From the NCBI RefSeq assembly GCF_020520425.1, contig NC_079488.1, positions 9,587,747-9,651,746 on the forward strand: a DNA stretch of 64,000 bases, read 5' to 3'. This DNA is from Spinacia oleracea. Taxonomy: Eukaryota; Streptophyta; Magnoliopsida; Caryophyllales; Amaranthaceae. The notes under the pieces are model-generated. The model was not told where the DNA came from, made no database searches, and worked only from the letters and a program-made list of their open reading frames with translations. The position numbers were made by a program, and so were the translations under genes. Below, in pieces: positions 33,320 through 44,430 of the stretch. How positions within the stretch are numbered: the first letter of the stretch is position 1; the number at the start of each line of letters is the position of its first letter.

Positions 33320-34099
33320 TCTTATTATTTTCATAATCTAAAATTGCATGAACATGGTTAAATATTACAAATTTGCAAGAATTAAAAGGGGTGATTAATT
33401 TTCGTAATTGTTAATTAATTGCAAATTGCGTTTATTTAATTATACGTACGCAATTTTTCGGCAGTTTCTTCGTTACTCATCCAAATCGAGTGATTTGTGT
33501 GTCAATTCCGCATGTAAAAGGCATTCTAAAGTTTTGACAAAATTAGTATTTTTCTGCCGAACCCAGAATTCTCAAATTCGAAGCCTAACTATGACTTTTC
33601 GGAGGTTTTAGTTTTTCGAATGCAAAATTTCGTAAATTTAAGATGTTAAATTAAATATTTGCGATTCTTGTTGATAAATCTTGAATTTTTTATTGACCTA
33701 CTGTATATGTTTAACAAGTTTGAATGCCTAGCCTTGTTAATTATGCAATCTAATTTGTAATTATGATTAATTTGTTGAAAATTAGAATAATTTAGAATTA
33801 ATTTGATTTTCATAATTAATTATAATTTAATTAGATACCTATGATTAAAAACCACCATAAAAATTGTAAATTTATGTTAAATTTTTAATTTTTATGACCT
33901 AGAATTGAATCCATGTTAATCGGAAATCAATTGAATAATAAATTTTCGATTTTTCGCCCTAAAATTATGAAATTAATATTATTTATTAATTTGTCATTAA
34001 TTTTAAATATAAATTTTTTAAATTTTATGCGATTCGCTCATATAACTTGCACGCACAAAGCAATGGACGCTACGTGTTACCCTTAAGGGGTGTTGTATA

Positions 34100-34700
34100 G
34101 TGCGGGCATGTGACGACGAGCAAGGGAGCTCGTCGCCCATGCGGCACGAATGCAATGAGCAAGGCCATGGTGCACGAGCACAAGGCAGCAGCCCTGCCTT
34201 GTGTCGTGGGCTGTGAGCAATGGACGAATGGGCGAGGGCGAAAGCAAGGCACAGCAGTCGCGTGTGGACAGCAAGCGAGCTGCGCCACAGCGCGCACTGC
34301 CTCGCGCAAGCGTGCGGAGCCTCGCGCAGCGAGCGCAAGCTCGCGTGCCACGAGTGCTACGCCCAGCGTCGATGCCTCGCGCAGCGAGCGAGGCTCGCAG
34401 GATCGAGCGCTGGCAAGCGCGCGCAGCGAGCAATGGCCCGCATAAAGCGAGCGCTGGCGAGCGCGCGCAGCGAGCGCTGGCTCGCATGAAGCGAGCGCTG
34501 GCGAGCGAGCGCAGCGAGCGATGGCTCGCGTGCATCGAGTGCTGGCGCGCGCAGCGAGCACCAGCTCGCGTGATGCCTTGCGAAGGAGAGCAGCAGCAGC
34601 AATGCGACGCAGCGCATGGGCTGCGCGCACATGGCCAACGATGGCTGTGTGCGTGTGGCCCATGGGCGTGCGTTGCGTGGGGTTGTTGCGTTGCGATTGG
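34100..34700 (+). repeat. GC-rich island in the Copia leader
   Basis: Repeated GCGAGCGC, CTGGCGAGCG and GCGCAGCGAGC units occur within otherwise AT-rich DNA. Long open frames on both strands (up to 197 codons) are side effects of low stop-codon frequency at high GC. Confidence 0.75.
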
Positions 34701-35282
34701 ATCGTTTTGAAATTTTAATTTGAAATTTTCAGTTTACGTAATTTTAATTAATTTTAAAATTAATAATTTAAATTATTTTCTTGGATTTCAATTTTGAATA
34801 TTGTAATTATAATAAATTTTATTTATTCTAATTATTTTACTAAAATTAAAATCATGAATTAATTTAAATACGACTGAAATTAAATTAAACTTTTTGGATT
34901 CAATTATAAATTTATATGAGCTTTAAATTTTAATTAAATTTGTATGTTTCCGGGTAGACTAGAAATACATTTTTATGTTTAAAATTAGTAAAGCATATGA
35001 ATTTATTGGTTTAAGTGGGAGCCCTTTTAGTCATAAACTCTTGATTAGGTCTACAAATCCTTAAGGTTAAAACAACTTGATTAGAATTAATAAGGACTGA
35101 ATAATTGGTAGATTATTGGTGCCCTTGATTAATTGCTGCAAATGTTTACGTGATGCATAATGTGTTTTACTAACCAGCTATGTGGGCCATTCATGATAAT
35201 GAATGGGTGAATGGTATATATTGTATATGTACTGTTTTGCAGGTTATGAAGTGACTAGTATGGCCCAAATAGGATAGAAAAT

Positions 35283-35365
35283 ATGGTCTGCGTACCATTA
35301 ATTTGAATGTAATTGGTCTAAAGTACCAAAGTTGTTTTTCAATTCAAATATGGTCTGCGTACCAT
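35283..35365 (+). promoter_or_regulatory. Repeated hairpin ATGGT-CTGCGT-ACCAT
   Basis: Two exact copies of ATGGTCTGCGTACCAT lie at 35283-35298 and 35350-35365. A variant, TTGGT-CTAAAGT-ACCAA, sits between them at 35313-35329 and keeps pairing through changes on both arms. Copies with a paired T-A to C-G change exist in the second Copia (53791-53849). Confidence 0.8.
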
Positions 35366-36136
35366 CAAATAGTTGTAATTAGTTTTAATTATAGCTTATC
35401 CTATTTGAAGAAAATGGTGCCTCCCACGGAGATTTTCAAGACGGACTTTGAAGTTAAAGCTTCAAGATGAAGTCGGGCCATACTAGATCACATTTATCTT
35501 GTGCATGTTTTAAGTTATTTATTGCTTTTACATATGTCTTAAAATGCATGAGATCAAAAGCTTGATTATGTTGCATAATTAAGGATTTTAGTTCACTTAA
35601 AATCTAACCAACATAGTAAGAGCCTTAAGTTCCAAACTTAAAAATTGAGTTAAAAGGTGCCATGCCAAAATATACACTTGCTTGGATATCCTTTACATCA
35701 ATCTAGTAATAGTTTTCGCTCAGCGAGGTGTTACTTATTGGTCCTAAAGGGGCAAGGTACACAAATAATTGTGAGTACATGTTAGTTTTGGTGAAACTCA
35801 ACGATATAAGTAAGGAGTCCTTTTATGTCGTGGCAAAATCGATAGGTTTACCTAATAAGTTCCTAGACGTACCTATCAACCAAGAATAGTTTCTAGACTA
35901 TTAGCAAAAGGCTTTTGCTTACCTAAGATGTTTTAGGATTAAGTCGACAAACTGTGCTTAGTTCTTCAATGATTTTAGGATCTTGGAATCATTTTATTCA
36001 CACCTGCCGGAACACATAACTTGAATAAAATGCTTAATAAATATTGAATTATGCATGTATGCTAGAATTTAAGTTTATTAAGAGAAACTGTGAATGGTTA
36101 TTTATTTGTTTATTCTTTTCAATTGTAGTTTTAAAT

Positions 36137-39100
36137 ATGGCAAACAACAATTCATTCAACATTCGATCAATTCTCGAAAAGGAGAAGTTGAACGGGAAAA
36201 ACTTCCTTGACTGGCAAAGGAACTTGCAAATAGTTCTTATGCAGGAAGAAAAGGAGTATGTCCTAGAAGAGGCGATGCCCGAAGCTGCAGGCGACGGGGT
36301 CACTCAGGCAGCCCTCAATCGTTGGATTGATGCCAACAAGGATGTGAAATGTCTAATGCTTGCCACCATGAGTGCAGATCTGCAGAAAACGTTCATCAAC
36401 TCAGATGCTTTCACAATCATCAGTGAGTTGAAGAACATGTTCCAAGATCTGGCTCGAGTCGAAAGATTTGAGACTCATAGGAAAATTCTTGAGACCAAGC
36501 TTAAGAAAGGCGAGCCCGTAAGTCCACATGTTCTCAAAATGATTGGACTCATTGAGAATATGAGTCGGCTGGATCAACAATTTTCTCAGGAAATGGCTAT
36601 AGACACCATCCTCCATTCTCTTCATAGCGGGTATGATCAGTTCAAACTGAACTACAGTATGAATAGTCTGGACAAAACGCTCACTGAGCTTCACGGTATG
36701 CTGAAGACCGCTGAAAAGACGCTCAAAAGTGATAAGCAGGATGTGCTTATGGTGCGTGGGGGCAAGTTCAAGAAATCTGGAAAGAAGAGGAATGCTAAGA
36801 AAGGTGGAAACAAGGCCAGCCCAACTAAGCAAACTGGCGCCAAATCTGTAAAGAGGAAGGTCAGTCAACCCACTTCTGAATCCGAATGCTTCTACTGCAA
36901 GAAGAAGGGGCATTGGAAGAGAGATTGCTTGAAGCTAAAGGAAGATCAGAAGAATGGAACAGTCGTTCCATCTTCAGGTATTTTCGTTATAGACTGTATA
37001 CTTGCTAATTCAACTTCTTGGGTATTAGATACAGGTTGTGGCTCACACTTATGTTCCAATCCACAGGGACTAAGAAGAAGTAGAAAGATAAGCAAGGGTG
37101 AAGTCGACCTACGAGTGGGAAATGGAGCACGGATTGCTGCATTAGCTGTAGGAACTTATTATTTGTCGTTGCCCTCCGGGCTAGTTTTGGAACTGGAAGA
37201 GTGTTTCCATGTTCCAAGTCTTACTAAAAACATCATTTCAGTTTCTTGCTTAGATGCTAAGAGATTTTCCTTTTTAATAAAAGACAATAGTTGTTCGTTT
37301 TATTTTAAAGAGATGTTTTATGGATCTGCTAGATTAGTCAATGGACTTTATTTATTAGATCACGACAAACAAGTATATAACATAAATACCAAAAGGGCCA
37401 AAAAGGATGATTCAGATCTCACCTATCTGTGGCATTGTCGATTAGGCCATATAAACTTGAAACGCTTAGAAAGACTTCAAAAGGAAGGAATTCTAGAACC
37501 ATTTGACTTAGAGGATTATGGTAAATGCGAATCATGTTTACTTGGCAAAATGACAAAGCAACCTTTCTCTAAAGTTGGAGAAAGAGCAAATGAACTATTG
37601 GGTTTAATCCATACAGATGTATGTGGACCAATGAGTACAAATGCTAGAGGTGGTTTCAGCTACTTTATCACTTTCACTGATGACTTCAGTAGATATGGTT
37701 ATGTCTACCTAATGAAGCATAAGTCTGAATCCTTTGACAAATTCAAGGAATTTCAGAGTGAAGTAGAGAATCAATTAGGCAAGAAGATTAAGGCACTGCG
37801 GTCTGATAGAGGCGGTGAATATCTGAGCTATGAATTTGATGACCATCTGAAAGAATGTGGAATTCTATCAGAATTGACTCCTCCTGGAACACCACAATGG
37901 AACGGTGTGTCGGAACGGAGGAACAAAACCTTGCTAGACATGGTCAGGTCAATGATGGGTCAGGCCAAACTTCCATTAAAATTTTGGGGACATGCACTAA
38001 ATACAGCTGCACTCACTATAAATAGAGCTCCGTCTAAAGCTGTCGAAAAGACTCCATATGAATTATGGTTTGGAAAGCCTCCAAATGTGTCTTTTCTGAA
38101 GATTTGGGGATGTGAAGTATACGTCAAACGATTGATTTCAGACAAACTTCATCCAAAATCTGACAAATGTATCCTTGTGGGCTATCCAAAGGAAACAAAG
38201 GGGTATTACTTCTACAATACATCTGAGAACAAGGTGTTTGTTGCTCGAGATGGTGTCTTTTTGGAGAAAGATCACATTTCCAAAATGACAAGTGGGAGAA
38301 AAGTAGACCTCGAAGAAATTCGAGTCGAACAACAAACTCTAGAGAATGCTCAAGATGACATTTAGGATGAAACTCAGAGATCTTTAGAAGAATCTGGTGA
38401 GAATCATGGTCAAACTAGAAATGTTACCCCGCGTAGATCGCAAAGATATAGATCTCAACCGGAAAGGTACTTAGGTATTTTGACGAACGAGAGCTATGAC
38501 GTTCTATTACTTGAAAGTGATGAACCTGCGACTTACAAACAAGCTATGACGAGCCCTAGCTCCAAGCAATGGCAAGAAGCCATGCAATCTGAATTAGACT
38601 CCATGTCTGAAAACCAAGTATGGGATTTGGTCGATTTGCCAGATGGCTACCAAGCCATTGGAAGCAAATGGGTTTTCAAACTGAAAAAGGACAAAGATGG
38701 GAAACTTGAAGTTTTCAAAGCTAGATTGGTTGCAAAAGGTTACAGGGAAGTCCACGGTGTGGATTACGATGAAACCTTTTCACCAGTTGCAATGCTAAAG
38801 TCTATTCGGATAATGTTAGCAATCGCTGCATATTACGATTACGAAATATGGCAGATGGATGTCAAAACTGCTTTCTTAAACGGCGTTTTAACAGAAACTG
38901 TGTTTATGACACAGCCTGAAGGTTTTGAGGATCCAAAGAATGCTAAAAAGGTATGCAAGCTAAAGAAGTCAATCTACGGATTGAAGCAGGCATCCAGGAG
39001 CTGGAATATACGTTTTGATGAAGCAGTCAGTGACTTTGGTTTCATCAAGAACGCAGACGAATCTTGTGTATACAAGAAGGTCAGTGGGAGCAAAATTGCT

Positions 39101-40096
39101 TTCCTAGTATTATATGTCGACGACATATTACTTATCGGAAACGACATTCCTATGTTGAACTCTGTCAAGATTTGGCTTGGGAAATGTTTTTCGATGAAAG
39201 ATCTAGGAGAAGCACAGTACATATTGGGCATCAAGATTTACAGAGATAGATCTAAAAAGATGATTGGACTTAGTCAAAGCACTTATATCAATAAGGTGCT
39301 TGATAGGTTCAAGATGGCAGACTCCAAGCGAGGCTACCTACCCATGTCTCATGGAATAACTCTAAGCAAGACTCAGTGCCCAAAAACACTTGATGAGCGT
39401 AGGCGAATGAATGGGATTCCATATGCATCATTGATTGGTTAAATAATGTATGCTATGATATGTACACGCCCGGATGTTGCGTACGCACTCAGTGCTACGA
39501 GCAGATACCAGTCAGACCCAGGAGAGGCACATTGGACTGCTGCCAAGAATATTCTGAAGTACCTGAAAAGGCACAAAGATGACTTCCTGGTCTATGGTGG
39601 AGATGATGAATTAATTGTTAAAGGCTATACGGACGCAAGTTTCCAAACCGACAAAGATGATTTCAGATCACAGTCTGGGTTTGTCTTCTACCTCAACGGA
39701 GGAGCAGTAAGCTGGAAAAGTGCTAAGCAAAGCACCATTGCGGATTCTACAACTGAAGCGGAGTACATTGCTGCACATGAAGCAGCAAAGGAAGCTATAT
39801 GGCTAAGGAAGTTCATAGGTGAACTTGGTGTAGTCCCCTCCATTAAAGGACCAATAGCCCTGTATTGTGATAATAACGGAGCTATTGCACAGGCAAAGGA
39901 GCCTAGACACCACCAGAGAGTCAAGCATGTACTTCGTAGATTTCACCTTCTACGAGAGTTCGTTGAAAGAAAAGAAGTCGAGATAAACAAGATCGGAACT
40001 GATGACAACATATCAGATCCATTGACTAAACCTCTGCCGCAGGCGAAGCACAACTCGCACACTGCAGCTATGGGAATCAAGCATATTGGAGAATGA
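36137..40096 (+). pseudogene. Copia gag-pol polyprotein, two nonsense mutations
   Basis: A single frame of 1319 codons is interrupted by TAG at 38363 (codon 743) and TAA at 39440 (codon 1102). Start at the ATG giving MANNNSFNIRSILEKEK, which fits the family N-terminus; an upstream in-frame ATG at 36044 is less likely. Domains in order: gag core (about 1-240), zinc knuckle CFYCKKKGHWKRDC (251-264), protease WVLDTGCGSH (295-304), integrase zinc-binding HCRLGH...CESC (433-480), integrase core D494, D557, E593 with exactly 35 residues between the last two, reverse transcriptase with YVDD at 993-996, and RNase H (about 1160-1300). The first stop falls in the integrase-RT linker and the second just after the RT core. 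No frameshift is visible, in line with the young LTRs. Confidence 0.96.
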
Positions 40097-40956
40097 CTTT
40101 GATGACCCTGTTTAATGTTTTAAAGTTTTAGAGTTTAAATCTTTGTAAAACATTATTGGTTAATCATTCACAATAAATGAAAAGAATTCATTTTTCCATT
40201 TAATTTGTGGTTTATTAAATGATGAGTCCCTTCAATTTGACGATATATTCAAGATAGACTGTCAGGACCAGTCCTGTGACTAAGAAATGTCTATCAAGTG
40301 AACTTGAATGTCAAAGGTTGAAAATGGTCCCTAGTCGGAGTTTTCTATAAAATTGGACGCATAGAAAACGTTAGACGACTAGAATGCAAGATGACTAGTA
40401 GTTCTGTTTCTTGAACTATGTGGACATGACAATGTCATAATCATTTGCATAGATACTTACTTTGGGAAGACTAGTATCGGACAAGACCTATGAAACTTTA
40501 CTGTAAGAGATGAAAATCTGTCATAAGTAAATTTCATTAAAATTATTAGACACTAAATCCTCAATACCTGAGTGATTTGAGATTACTTGTTTGAGAACTG
40601 GTTGCTTTGACGTTGACCAACCGTCGCACCGTAAAAGGAGGCTATAAAGGCAACGCTCAGGTAATCACCTATCAAACGAAGTCTAATCTCAAGATCGCAA
40701 GATTGGGATTGTCCTCCCATAAATCGGGATGAGATGCTTAAAAGTTGTACAAGGCCACTCGGAGAGCTAGAAACTGTGAAATGCATGGCCGTGCTCGGAT
40801 GAATCATAGGCTGTGATTATCTGTTTATTTGATCAGTTGAACTCTGAAACCGAGAAACACCTCTGGACATAATAAGGATGACAACTCTTACCTTATGTTC
40901 AAGAGCAAGCATCGAGCGACAAAGGAATTAGGAAATGCACACTTGTCCCTAAGGAC
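40097..40956 (+). other. Copia region between pol and the 3' LTR
   Basis: 860 bp of non-coding sequence. Parts of it, such as the GGCTATAAAGGCAACG and GAAATGCACACTTGTCC blocks, are mirrored in the reverse-oriented Copia at 48336-49000, so this untranslated region is conserved between the two elements. Confidence 0.7.
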
Positions 40957-40966
40957 AAGTGGGAGA
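40957..40966 (+). other. Polypurine tract of the Copia element
   Basis: AAGTGGGAGA, one base before the 3' LTR. Confidence 0.85.
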
Positions 40967-40967
40967 C

Positions 40968-42362
40968 TGAAGGAAATAATGCCCTTGGTCCAAGTATGCA
41001 TTCAATGTTAAGTCTAATAAATGCGGTTCAGTATTAATTAACAAGTTAATAATTCAGTGAGATCAAGTGAGCTGAATGCCTAGCTAGAGGCCGCTTCAGT
41101 TCAAGTGGAATTAATGATATTAATCCACAGCTTACTCTTGACTGAACCCGTAGGGTCACACAAATAGTACGTAAACGGATCAAGTATTTAATAGCATTGA
41201 ATACTATATCTATGGATATTCGGAATCGACGGATCTTGGTTTCAGTGGGAGCTGAGATCGTCACAGGCAAGAAATGAATACTCCGGAAACGATGATATTG
41301 CCGGAAACGGAAATATGGATCGTATCGGAAATATAAATATTATCCAAGTCGTAGATGTTGCCGGAAACGGAAACATGGTACGTATCGGAAAATATTATCG
41401 GAAATGGAAATATTGCCGGAATCGGAAATATTGCCGGAAACGGAAATATTGTCAGAATCGGAAATATTATCGGAATCGGAAAATAATTCCGGAAACGGAA
41501 ATATTAAATATTTGTTCGAAACGGAAATTGATTCCGGAATCGGAAATATTGAATATTGTTCGTATCGGAAATGAATTCCGGAATCGGGAAATTAATCGGA
41601 AGCGTATCGTACGAATTAGCATCGGACGAGGCCTGCCAGACGAAGGCCCAGCACGAAGCCGGGCCATCGCCCAGCAAGCCAGCGCGCCACAAACGCACCA
41701 GCCAAGGCTGCGCCAGGCCCACCGCAAGGCAGGCCCAGCGCGCGCCAAGGCTACGGCAGCGTGTGGGCTTGCGGCAGTGGGCTGCGAGCTCGCGGGCTGC
41801 GCGCGCGCGCATGGCGCCCCTCGTGGGCTGCTGTGCGTGCGTGTGTGTTTGTGTGCTACTCGAATCCTAAAGCTACCGGGATTTGTCATATGATTAAATC
41901 TAATCCTAAAAGATTTAGTTTATTTAATTAGAGTCCTAGTAGGATTATAATTAAATGAATTAGTATCCTAATAGGATTCCAAATCCTTTTCAATAACTCT
42001 ATAAATAGGTGCCTAGGGTCACATATTTACATCGAGCATTCAAGTATTCAAAGTGAGTTTTTGAGAGCAAAATTCAGTCATACAATTGCCTATAAAGTGC
42101 CGAAAATTCTAAGTACCTTAAGGGCGATTCTAGTTGGTCAATCTTAAGGCGGATCCGGACGTGCTGTGGACTATCTACGGAGGGACGACACTTGGAGTCC
42201 TAAAGACTTGTTCTTGTTCGGTTCGGGCGCAGCTAGGGAGGGCACGCAACAAAGAGTATGCACCTAAACTATGCTAAATGATTATGTGTAAATAATATGT
42301 TTTCCTGGCTTTATGGTTTTTCCGCATGATTTATGAATTGTCATATGTATCATTACCTAACA
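40968..42362 (+). repeat. 3' LTR of the Angela-like Copia
   Basis: This is near-identical to the 5' LTR, with about ten substitutions and a one-base indel in AGATTTAG. It is followed by the GTGAT duplication. Confidence 0.97.
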
Positions 42363-42488
42363 GTGATGACCCTTAAGTCAAATGTTATCACTCGGAGGCT
42401 CGTGAGACCCTCGCAAAACAGGTCACCATGGCTTGTGTGACGCACTCCGTCTAATACTTTGACCATCGTCTTACTCCAAGACTCGGTC
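42363..42488 (+). other. Last LARD interior segment
   Basis: Only about 140 bp of LARD interior separates the Copia 3' end from the LARD 3' LTR. It contains no gene. Confidence 0.8.
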
Positions 42489-42499
42489 AAAGTGGGGGC
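42489..42499 (+). other. Polypurine tract of the LARD
   Basis: AAAGTGGGGGC lies four bases before the 3' LTR. The core TGGGGGC is the motif that recurs along the interior. Confidence 0.85.
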
Positions 42500-42503
42500 T
42501 AAC

Positions 42504-43987
42504 TGTAGACACCTACTTTTGTCCCCATTCCCGAAAGGGAAGGTTTGATGATGAGAACATAAATCTCCACTTGGCAACGCATCTCCTATAAAATAACGAA
42601 TCTCAATCACCCTTTACATTTCACCCGAAACCTGCTATTTATAGAGACCTGCTATTTATGGAAACCTGCTAAAAATAGTAACTGCCGTAATGGGTAGTTG
42701 TTAAAAGTGGCAAGTCACAAAAGATAGAAACCTGTCAGAATTAGGTGTTGCACTCCAACATAAATCCTAAATGAGATAGAAATTACAAGAGGAATCCTAT
42801 TCCCAATATGATTCGAAAATAAGAGTTACGTATTAATTAAAATCCTAACAAGCCTAGAGTTCGTAACGGGCCCAGACGCATTCCGTCATAAAGTTAATAC
42901 GCGCTAAAAGACTTGAATAAGTCTCAAACACTCCGGATTCTAAGAGTCCAAATCTGACAAAGAAAACGGCCCAGACCCTATTTTCAACGCCCGGCTCTGG
43001 GCGCCGAAATCTTCGGCGCCCAGCCTTGGGCGCTGAAATTACTTGGGACGTGTTCTTTCCTAATTCTTCGTGGATTAGAGCTCTAAAATTCTATCTTTCC
43101 ACGAAATCTTTTCTATAAATATAGCCCCAAATTCGACGTGAAACACACAATTCATATTCTGAGTATTGACTCCAACCCTTAAGCCTAAGCCTCACGCTGC
43201 GAAATTGATCCCGCGTTCTGTCGCAATCGATCCAAAAATCGAACAGAACGTATCCTGTCCCTTGTAGCTAAAGAATTAAACCTGGAAACTTGAGATTCGT
43301 TAAATAAAAGGAGAAATAGCAAAGCCAAAGTGGTTAGTTTTCTAAGAACCGTGACGCACCTCTCAAGGGTGGGTCGTAATGTGTCCCTCTGCATGATTTA
43401 ATTGCTTTCCTCTCCCTTTTATAAATTGTTAAACTATTAAATCTGATTGTTCTATCACGCCTAATAAAGATAATATTTTGGGAAATTGAACTATCATTCT
43501 AGGTCCCTTAAAACAATCTAAATTAGATAATTGCGATCGATCTAGTATTATGTGTTGCATATTGTTAAAATCAACTCAGATTAGTTTAATAGTTAACGTA
43601 TGTCCCTTCAATTATTTATGTTGAGCTAGTAAGGATATCCTGCCTCTGGAGTTATCGAAGAGCGAGTACTCCTCTCGGTAGTTACAGTCCCCCGAACCCT
43701 CAATCTCTACCTTGCGGGTGTATGTTGAGAGATCCCCACACCAGGGATCACAAGGGAACCTATGGCCGTCGTGGTCAAACATAATTGCACTCCCTTTATG
43801 TCACGATAACCGGGTTTTGTCAGTTTTTCTCATTGTCGTTAAAAACTGAATGGCGACTCCTATATTACTAGTCAATTGGGTGTAAACTCACAGGAAATCC
43901 AATTACACTTGATTTGACAAAAAGAAACGTCACACCCACGAGGGACGAGGTCACGCATTAGCCTCGTGCTTTTTCGACCCCCTCACA
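42504..43987 (+). repeat. 3' LTR of the LARD
   Basis: 1484 bp, same length as the 5' LTR. TATAAATA lies at 43114-43121. It is followed by the CTTGG duplication. Confidence 0.96.
42982..43038 (+). repeat. Double-palindrome module in the 3' LTR
   Basis: CGCCCGGCTCTGGGCGCCG then GGCGCCCAGCCTTGGGCGC. The first half is fully symmetric at its outer positions, unlike the 5' LTR copy. Confidence 0.85.
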
Positions 43988-44341
43988 CTTGGTGATGAGG
44001 TGGGTTTGGATTTATTGGACTTGGGAACACTCGCTCCATCTTAAAATTTAGAGTCAAATTAATTATTATTTTTATCAATATTACGATTAATAATAAAATC
44101 AAATTTAATAATATATTTATCAATATATTTAAAAGTTAGCTGAATGATAAGGTGGATTTTGACCAAATATACGGATATCATGAATTTTAGGCTGGACATG
44201 TCTTCCATCGTTTATTGTTTATCTAATTAATTATGAATATATGAACAATTTTTTCTACTACTAACCTACATATTTTAATGTTTTGTTAATTTTCTCGATT
44301 ACTCTAATCAGACAATCAAATTGTCGAATAATCTAGAATAG
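43988..44341 (+). mobile_element. Helitron-like copy 3, middle part
   Basis: This resumes the sequence interrupted at 23721: CTTGGTGATGAGG parallels the block near 14620 in copy 2. It ends with TCTAGAATAG, the LINE target duplication. Confidence 0.6.
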
Positions 44342-44430
44342 GAATTATATAGATAAAGATTCAATAATTACTCTCTCATAGTAAGAGGCGCACGATAAGG
44401 GTTTTCTGCTATCCTGCACCGCCTCCATTG

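Larger units (their letters stand above)
33320..36136 (+). other. Long 5' leader of the Copia element
   Basis: 2.8 kb of non-coding DNA lies between the PBS and the gag start. It is very AT-rich except for a sharply bounded GC-rich island (34100-34700), and it carries GGTCTGCGTACC hairpins at 35283-35365. The related Copia at 47293-56555 has the same order of features in its leader. Confidence 0.85.
31912..42362 (+). mobile_element. Ty1/Copia retrotransposon, Angela-like
   Basis: LTRs of about 1395 bp, an initiator-Met primer-binding site, a polypurine tract and flanking GTGAT duplications (31907-31911, 42363-42367) define a complete element. The polyprotein has Copia order: gag, protease, integrase, reverse transcriptase, RNase H. 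The RNase H and gag sequences resemble the Angela (Tork/TAR side) lineage as I remember it. LTRs differ by about ten substitutions and one indel (about 0.7%), so insertion is recent and later than that of the surrounding LARD. Two in-frame stops make this copy defective. Confidence 0.97.
23722..43987 (+). mobile_element. LARD-type LTR retrotransposon (non-autonomous), with a nested Copia
   Basis: Two LTRs of 1484 bp each start TG and end CA, and CTTGG flanks both outer ends (23717-23721, 43988-43992). Removing the nested Copia and one of its duplications leaves about 9.8 kb. A primer-binding site follows the 5' LTR and a polypurine tract precedes the 3' LTR. No gag, protease, reverse transcriptase or integrase is readable in about 6.8 kb of interior, so it must depend on an autonomous partner. 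PBS type, size and repeat-rich interior suggest the Tat/Ogre side of Ty3/Gypsy, which is inference. I count about 29 LTR mismatches (roughly 2%). Confidence 0.93.

Noticed and set aside
34070..34718. Several overlapping frames up to 197 codons in the leader island
   Set aside because: All are built from GCGAGCGC-type repeats in different frames, with no domain and no start context.
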